64,000 nucleotides of DNA from Spartobacteria bacterium (GTDB taxonomy: Bacteria; Verrucomicrobiota; Verrucomicrobiia; Chthoniobacterales; UBA10450), in contig PLCN01000020.1 in the NCBI GenBank assembly GCA_003134785.1, positions 349,864-413,863 of the forward strand, read 5' to 3'. Of this stretch, positions 59,761 through 64,000 are shown piece after piece (positions within the stretch are counted from its first letter, which is position 1; each line of letters starts with the position of its first letter). A model generated the notes under the pieces. The model worked only from the letters and a program-made list of their open reading frames with translations. It was not told the DNA's origin and searched no databases. The translations under genes and the position numbers were made by a program.

Positions 59761-59828
59761 CGCGGCAGTGTCATGGTCGAGCGGAACTGGGTCAAGCGAC
59801 GCGCGAACAGAAGCGCGCCCCTCCGAGT

Positions 59829-60611
59829 TCAGACTGCAGCGTTCGCCGCGCGCGGAAGATGGGCGATGCAATATTCTTCACCATCGCGGGCCACGCGAAA
59901 CTCGAGATTCGGATCGGTTATTTCCGTCGCGCCACAGGTGGCGCATTTGTGGAGCGGCTCTTCTTCACCGCGCGATTGAACCTCGAAGCGGTTTCGCCGG
60001 ACCGCGACCTCCTTGCGTTGTCGGAGGTGGCGAATCACTCCAGGCATAAAAAAGATGAGATAATTGCTCAGCGCCACGATGAGGGCCAGCCGGTAGGAAT
60101 TCGACTGGGTCGCAAAGCCGAGCAAAAGGAAACCCGCGTAAGCCCAGGCGATCCATTTTACTTTCAGCGGCAGAATGAAAAAAACATAAATGATCTCTTC
60201 GGGATAAAAGTGCGCGAAGGCGAAGAAGAGCGTGGTGAAAAGCATCTGGCTGGAGAACTGACTGTTGGAGAGAACGGCGGCGACCGTTGTTCCGATCATT
60301 CCGACCAGGAAATAAAGCGTGAGGCGGAAGGGTCCCCACGCGCGCTCGACACCGTCGCCGATGAACCAGAGAAACCAGAGCGCGACGACGACCAGCAGAA
60401 AATGGCCGGTCTGCGGAACGAAAATGTAGGTGACGAGCCGCCAGACTTCACCCGCCCGAATCCGGGCGATGTCGAGAGCGAGATAAGAATCGAAGCCCTT
60501 GTTCAAGAGAACGAGAACGAAGACGAGCGCGTTCAAGGTCACGACGGCGCGGATCAATCCGGGGATCGCAATGAAGCCAAGACGCCGTTCGAGTTTATCC
60601 AGAAAGCTCAT
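59829..60611 (-). CDS. Rhomboid-like membrane protein without catalytic serine, with zinc-ribbon-like tail
   Basis: From ATG 60611 the product has 260 residues with about six transmembrane helices. RAGEVWRLVTYIFVP and WFLWFIGDGVERAWGPFRLTLYFLVG match the L1 loop and TM2-3 region of rhomboids. The GxSG active-site motif is absent, and the equivalent region reads SSQMLFTTLFFAFAHFYPEE, so proteolysis is unlikely. This resembles derlin-like pseudo-rhomboids. The C-terminal soluble part has HKCATCGATEITDPNLEFRVARDGEEYCIAHL, with a Cys-x-x-Cys and later Cys/His that could bind zinc. It begins 68 bp upstream of the hemQ start, co-oriented. Confidence 0.78.
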   Translation of the reverse strand: MSFLDKLERRLGFIAIPGLIRAVVTLNALVFVLVLLNKGFDSYLALDIARIRAGEVWRLVTYIFVPQTGHFLLVVVALWFLWFIGDGVERAWGPFRLTLYFLVGMIGTTVAAVLSNSQFSSQMLFTTLFFAFAHFYPEEIIYVFFILPLKVKWIAWAYAGFLLLGFATQSNSYRLALIVALSNYLIFFMPGVIRHLRQRKEVAVRRNRFEVQSRGEEEPLHKCATCGATEITDPNLEFRVARDGEEYCIAHLPRAANAAV

Positions 60612-60715
60612 CGTTGCGTTCACGGTAGCGGGGCAAAGCGGCTCTTCAAGCGAACCGGTTATCAAGCGCACGCGGCTTGATTGACAGGCAGAACTCGGCG
60701 TCTAGGATGACGCGA

Positions 60716-61816
60716 ATGAGTGACGCCGCGCAGAAAAAAACGCCGCTCTACGAGGAACATGTGCGGCTCGGCGCGAAGATGATCCCTTTCGGCGATTGGA
60801 TCATGCCGGTGCAATACTCGAGCATCATGGAGGAGCACCAGGCGGTGCGAAACAACGTGGGCATGTTCGATATTTCGCACATGGGGCAGGTGGTCGCGAC
60901 GGGTGCGGCGGCGGCCGAATGGCTCAACGAGATGCTGACCAATAACGTGGAGAAACTCGAGGTCGGCACCGGTCAATACACGTTTTTGCTGAATGAAAGC
61001 GGCGGCATCATCGACGACTTGATCGTTTATCGTACGGCACCTGAGGAATTCCTGTTGGTGGTGAACGCGTCTCGGGCGGGGGAAGATTTCGCGTGGCTGG
61101 AGCGGCATCGTGCTGAGAATGTTTCTCTTTCCAATCGCAGCGCAGGCTTTGGCGGAGTGGCTATTCAAGGTCCGCGCGTGGTGGAGCTTTTTCATGCGCT
61201 GCTCGGGGACGAGATCGAGCTGCCGGCGCGCAATCATATCGTCGATTGTAAACTGAACGGAATGGATATCTCGATCGCCCGCACTGGTTACACGGGCGAA
61301 GACGGAGTCGAGGTTTTCTTCTTCGCGAAAGATGCGGCGAAGTTTTGGAACACGGTCCTGAAAACGGGCGAGCAGTTTGGAATCAAGCCTTGCGGTCTCG
61401 GCTCGCGCGATACGCTCCGGCTTGAGATGTGTTATCCGCTGAATGGCTCCGATCTTTCGCCGGAACACAATCCGATCGAAGCCGGGCTGGGATTCTTCGT
61501 CGATCTGAAGAAACCGAAATTCATCGGGCGCGAGGTGCTGGTGCAGGCGAAGGAAAACGGAACGGCCCACCGGCTCGTCCCCTTCCGCATGAAAAGCAAA
61601 GGACCGCCGCCGCGTCCGCATTACGGGGTCTGGCTCGCCAGCGAGCAGATCGGGGAAGCGACGAGCGGCACGTTATCGCCGAGCTTGAATCAGGGAATCG
61701 GGATGGCTTACCTTCCGACGCCGCAGGCCCGCGCCGGCACGGAAATCGAGATCGAAATTCGCGGGCAAAAATTTCCCGCCGTTATTGAGAAAAAACCGCT
61801 CTACAAAAAACCATGA
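60716..61816 (+). CDS. gcvT: Glycine cleavage system T protein (aminomethyltransferase)
   Basis: GcvT releases ammonia from the H-protein-bound aminomethyl group and forms methylene-tetrahydrofolate. Signature segments: KTPLYEEHVRLGAKMIPFGDWIMPVQYSS, GMFDISHMGQVV, GTGQYTFLLNESGGIIDDLIVYR with the catalytic Asp, ARTGYTGEDGVEVFF, and the C-terminal GYLPTP-like GMAYLPTPQARAGTEI. I use ATG 60716, which has AGGA 8 bp upstream; 60707 is an alternative. The length is 366 residues. It overlaps gcvH by 4 bp. GcvP is not in the window. Confidence 0.94.
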   Translation: MSDAAQKKTPLYEEHVRLGAKMIPFGDWIMPVQYSSIMEEHQAVRNNVGMFDISHMGQVVATGAAAAEWLNEMLTNNVEKLEVGTGQYTFLLNESGGIIDDLIVYRTAPEEFLLVVNASRAGEDFAWLERHRAENVSLSNRSAGFGGVAIQGPRVVELFHALLGDEIELPARNHIVDCKLNGMDISIARTGYTGEDGVEVFFFAKDAAKFWNTVLKTGEQFGIKPCGLGSRDTLRLEMCYPLNGSDLSPEHNPIEAGLGFFVDLKKPKFIGREVLVQAKENGTAHRLVPFRMKSKGPPPRPHYGVWLASEQIGEATSGTLSPSLNQGIGMAYLPTPQARAGTEIEIEIRGQKFPAVIEKKPLYKKP

Positions 61817-62190
61817 ATGTTCCCGACGATCTTTTTTACACCGAATCGCACGAATGGGTCCGCCGCGAAGGCGACAATGCGCGCGTCGGCATTACCGATC
61901 ACGCGCAAGCGGAGCTGACCGATGTCGTTTATGTCGAGCTGCCGAAAGTCGGCGCGCAGGCGGAGGCACGCGGACAGATCGCGGTCGTTGAATCAGTGAA
62001 GGCGGCCAGCGACATTTACGCGCCGGTTAAGGGAACGGTCCTGGAAGTGAACAAAGCGCTGGAAGGCAATCCGGCGTTGATCAATACCGATCCATTTGGC
62101 GAAGGCTGGATCTTTGTCCTGAAGATGGCTTCGCCGGACGACGTCAAGCAGCTCAAAGGCGCGGCCGCCTATCGCGCGGCGATCGCGTGA
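61813..62190 (+). CDS. gcvH: Glycine cleavage system H protein (lipoyl carrier)
   Basis: GcvH shuttles the aminomethyl intermediate between P, T and L proteins on a lipoyl arm. The lipoylated Lys63 lies in IAVVESVKAASDIYAPVKGTV. The N-terminal FYTESHEWVRREGDNARVGITDHAQAELTDVVYVELP is typical, and the 125-residue length is standard. It is translationally coupled to gcvT. No glycine-riboswitch-like tandem aptamer is visible upstream of gcvT. A hairpin repeat follows immediately after the stop. Confidence 0.95.
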   Translation: MNVPDDLFYTESHEWVRREGDNARVGITDHAQAELTDVVYVELPKVGAQAEARGQIAVVESVKAASDIYAPVKGTVLEVNKALEGNPALINTDPFGEGWIFVLKMASPDDVKQLKGAAAYRAAIA

Positions 62191-62196
62191 GACTGT

Positions 62197-62265
62197 AATG
62201 TAGAGGCGCTTGTGCCAAGCTGCCTGTCTAGTTCGGTAGGCGCTTGGCACAAGCGCCTCTACATT
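62197..62265. repeat. 24-bp perfect inverted repeat after gcvH
   Basis: The arms (62197-62220 and 62242-62265) are exact reverse complements, starting AATGTAGAGGCGCTTG and ending CAAGCGCCTCTACATT, with a 21-nt loop. It lies between convergent genes and could terminate transcription, although no T-run follows. The length and composition suggest a dispersed repeat element. Confidence 0.75.
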
Positions 62266-62663
62266 CGCCTCCGTTTGGTAGGAGCGGGAAACAGCATTTC
62301 GTCGACACAACGGATCAGATCATCGAGCGAAAGCGAGGTGGCAAGGAAGCTGTAGCCACTGATGAATCCACCTGTCACCACCTTTTTTTCGGGAGTTGGA
62401 TTCCCGCTCAAAAAAAGGAACGGCGTGTCTTTTAGCGTCGGCTCGGATTGGAGCTGGCGATTTACCTCTTCGCTCTCGACCTCTGCCTTCTCCGCATCGA
62501 GCAAAACCAGATCGGGCAAAAACCAAGGCGCAGCATGCAAGGCGAGGCGGCTGTCGTGTTCCACCCTCACGAGATATTTGCCCGTGCCTTCGAGCGCGCG
62601 CCTGACCAGCGCCGTCACTTTCGGCTCATGATCCACCAGCAGGATCTTTTTCAAAAACGTCAT
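62259..62663 (-). CDS. Stand-alone receiver-domain protein, partly degenerate
   Basis: From ATG 62663 the product has 134 residues with a CheY-like fold. The acidic pocket is KILLVDHEPK, the probable phospho-acceptor Asp is in PDLVLLDAEK, and the Thr/Ser position is in FLFLSGNP. The usual Lys-Pro near the end is replaced by the sequence SFLATSLSLDDL, so the signalling Lys is missing. There is no output domain. The 3' end overlaps the arm of the adjacent inverted repeat. It may be a phosphate sink or adaptor. No cognate kinase is adjacent. Confidence 0.75.
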   Translation of the reverse strand: MTFLKKILLVDHEPKVTALVRRALEGTGKYLVRVEHDSRLALHAAPWFLPDLVLLDAEKAEVESEEVNRQLQSEPTLKDTPFLFLSGNPTPEKKVVTGGFISGYSFLATSLSLDDLIRCVDEMLFPAPTKRRRM

Positions 62664-62732
62664 CGCGCGGTCTTCACTCTGGCACTGACTTAGCATCGTG
62701 TATGCCAGAGGAGCGCGGGCGAAAGAATGGGG

Positions 62733-63410
62733 TCAGAGCAAGGTCGAGACGGTGTTGATGGTGAGCGCGAGAATCACGGTGTTGAATCCGAAGGAGAGCA
62801 TGCCGTGCAGGAGCACGAGCTTGCGGAATTCGCGCGAGGTGATCTGAACGTCGGAGACTTGAAACGTCATCCCGATGACGAACGAGAAGTAGGCGAAATC
62901 CATGTAGTCGGGGTCGCGGCCGCCGGGAAACTCCAGTCCGCCCGCGTGCTGCTGCGGTCCGGCCGGGCCGTCGGGATCGCCGTAAAAGGTGTGGGCGTAA
63001 CGCAAACCGAAAACGGTGTGCACGAGCATCCAGGAAGAGACGACCGCGACCAGACTCATCAACAGGCGAAGAACAAAGTGCGGGTGTTGCACGTTCTTGT
63101 TGGCGAAAAAGAGGAAGCCTACCGCGAACAACCCGGCGCACGCTGCCACCACCACGAAGACAAAAATAACGGTGCGACTGACATCCTGCATCTGCGCGCG
63201 CGATCGACATTTGTGCGCAGGCGTGGTGACGATTGTCATCCAGGCGAGGGCGAGGATGCAGAAAGCAAAGACGTCCCAGGTGGCGATCGATTGGGTGGAA
63301 CGTTGCACCCGGCCATACAGGCCAAACCAAACCAGGGCGGCAACAAGGAGCGAAATGACCAGCCGATGCCGGGCGTCCTGTTTTTCAATCCAGTTCAGCG
63401 CGCTCGTCAT
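62733..63410 (-). CDS. DUF1345-family integral membrane protein
   Basis: From ATG 63410 the product has 225 residues and about five transmembrane helices. The DUF1345 hallmark is at the C-terminal side: DPDYMDFAYFSFVIGMTFQVSDVQITSREFRKLVLLHGMLSFGFNTVILAL. A SSWMLVHTVFGLRYAHTFY segment precedes it. The function of the family is not established. A frame open to 63464 adds 18 residues that are not conserved. The gene lies next to the second copy of the 160-bp inverted-repeat element. Confidence 0.88.
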   Translation of the reverse strand: MTSALNWIEKQDARHRLVISLLVAALVWFGLYGRVQRSTQSIATWDVFAFCILALAWMTIVTTPAHKCRSRAQMQDVSRTVIFVFVVVAACAGLFAVGFLFFANKNVQHPHFVLRLLMSLVAVVSSWMLVHTVFGLRYAHTFYGDPDGPAGPQQHAGGLEFPGGRDPDYMDFAYFSFVIGMTFQVSDVQITSREFRKLVLLHGMLSFGFNTVILALTINTVSTLL

Positions 63411-63485
63411 GATTTCGAATTCAGTAATTCGCCTAACGCAGAGATCGCGCAAGGAGGAAGACAACTATTTGCGGTGCTTGGCGCT

Positions 63486-63647
63486 GTCATCCCGAGCCGC
63501 GCAGACGGCGAGGGACCTCGCAACCGCCGATCGATTTTCTGCAAACCAGAGATGGGCCACGCACATGAGTGATGGAACGTTTCCCCCTTCATGATGGCGC
63601 GAGATTTTGTTGTGAGGTCCCTCGCCGTCTGCGCGGCTCGGGATGAT
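63486..63647. repeat. Dispersed inverted-repeat element, copy 2 (36-bp arms, about 162 bp)
   Basis: The arms at 63486-63521 and 63612-63647 match those at 939-974 and 1061-1096 with one difference each. The interior is 90 bp and begins AACCGCCGATCGATTTTCTG, partly similar to copy 1 (AATCGAACGGTCGACT). Here the element lies wholly between genes, ending 10 bp before the DUF1501 stop codon. Confidence 0.85.
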
Positions 63648-63656
63648 AAGCGGCGG

Positions 63657-64000
63657 CTAAGCAAAGATTCCGAGATTCGGGTGAGCGAACCGTCCAATGT
63701 TCGGCAGAACGGTCGGCAGATCCGAAGCGCTGACGCCGAACCACGTCGCCATGGTCGCGGAGAATTCGTCGACCGAGGTCGTGGGAATCCAGCGGCCTTG
63801 CCCGGTATCGTCGGGTCCGTTGACGGCGAGCGTCGGGAAAGTTCCGAACAAGCGGCCGCCCTGGACAGCGCCGCCGAGAACGAATTGATGACTGCCCCAC
63901 CCGTGATCGGAGCCGGAACCGTTCGTCGGAAAGGTGCGGCCAAAATCCGAAGCGGTAAAAGCCGTGACCTGCTCCGCGACGCCCATCTCGCCGGTGGCGG
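63657..64000 (-). CDS. DUF1501-family protein, C-terminal part (gene continues beyond the window)
   Basis: About 114 residues are visible, and the reading frame is open to the window edge, so the start lies outside. The segment TAFTASDFGRTFPTNGSGSDHGWGSHQFVLGGAVQGGRLFGTFPTL is the characteristic C-terminal block of DUF1501 proteins, which are distantly related to sulfatases and common in Planctomycetes and Verrucomicrobia. It usually follows a DUF1800 gene, which would be outside the window. The Asp/His residues in SDFGRT and SDHGWG are probable metal ligands. The exact function is unknown. Confidence 0.9.
   Translation of the reverse strand, partial: ATGEMGVAEQVTAFTASDFGRTFPTNGSGSDHGWGSHQFVLGGAVQGGRLFGTFPTLAVNGPDDTGQGRWIPTTSVDEFSATMATWFGVSASDLPTVLPNIGRFAHPNLGIFA

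Noticed and set aside
60612-60715. Glycine riboswitch upstream of gcvT
   Set aside because: The interval is only about 100 bp to the divergent gene and shows no tandem aptamer core.

Overview
The window looks like a chromosomal segment of a Gram-negative bacterium of the Verrucomicrobiota, most likely close to the Spartobacteria/Chthoniobacterales. This is inferred from gene content and style, not from a marker-gene comparison. The DNA is GC-rich (about 60 % by eye) and dense, with many 4-bp start/stop overlaps. It encodes LptD, a TonB-dependent receptor, a futalosine-pathway menaquinone enzyme (MqnD), HemQ, large TPR proteins, lysine/alanine-rich histone-H1-like proteins, a DUF1501 protein, and several families of short dispersed inverted repeats. 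No rRNA, CRISPR array, transposase, integrase or phage gene was seen. Two tRNAs are present: Tyr(GTA) and Ser(GGA).

Layout. 0-6 kb: mqnD, a 58-residue membrane protein, a DegT-type aminotransferase, tRNA-Tyr, an APC permease, a glycine-zipper/histone-like protein, a methyltransferase and an RRM protein. 6-15 kb: a ketosynthase followed by a ketosynthase-like partner that has lost all catalytic residues, then lptD, UDP-glucose dehydrogenase, rsmB and an M29 aminopeptidase. 15-25 kb: a 1158-residue TPR membrane protein with an unusual C-terminal repeat domain, a ROK kinase, coaX, hemB, a PD-(D/E)XK-like protein, gpmI and a catalytically dead alkaline-phosphatase homologue. 25-33 kb: secreted and membrane proteins of unknown role, a TonB-dependent receptor and a TonB-like protein. 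33-41 kb: ribE-aroD, a Lon-N protein, a dGTPase-like protein, the pyruvate dehydrogenase E1alpha-E1beta-E2 operon and rpsT. 41-49 kb: an L,D-transpeptidase, a glycosyltransferase, a hybrid sensor kinase, an HU-like protein, a PATAN protein and RNase HIII. 49-58.7 kb: mutY, trpB, a four-helix-bundle protein, yicC-gmk-coaC-coaB, a 22-residue Lys/Ala peptide, suhB-ispF-cysS and an acyltransferase-like protein. 58.7-64 kb: tRNA-Ser, hemQ, a rhomboid-like protein, gcvT-gcvH, a lone receiver protein, a DUF1345 protein and the C-terminal part of a DUF1501 protein.

How it fits together. The core is biosynthetic housekeeping: menaquinone (mqnD), haem (hemB, hemQ), CoA (coaX, coaC, coaB), riboflavin (ribE), shikimate (aroD), isoprenoids (ispF), tryptophan (trpB), one-carbon units (gcvT/H) and acetyl-CoA (pdhABC). 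Envelope functions (lptD, L,D-transpeptidase, GT2, TonB receptor) are interspersed.

The most unusual signal lies between 49.5 and 57.7 kb. Short variable heptanucleotide tandem repeats of the form [GA][CT]C[CT]AA[CA] flank, in inverted orientation, a four-helix-bundle gene of the 23S-rRNA-intervening-sequence/Avd-like family. The same kind of repeat recurs as a palindrome upstream of mutY, encodes the N-terminus of CoaC, and sits in frame inside cysS. A related octamer, CCTAACGA, is strongly over-represented across the window. A separate inverted-repeat element of about 160 bp occurs near both ends of the window and supplies the C-terminus of MqnD.
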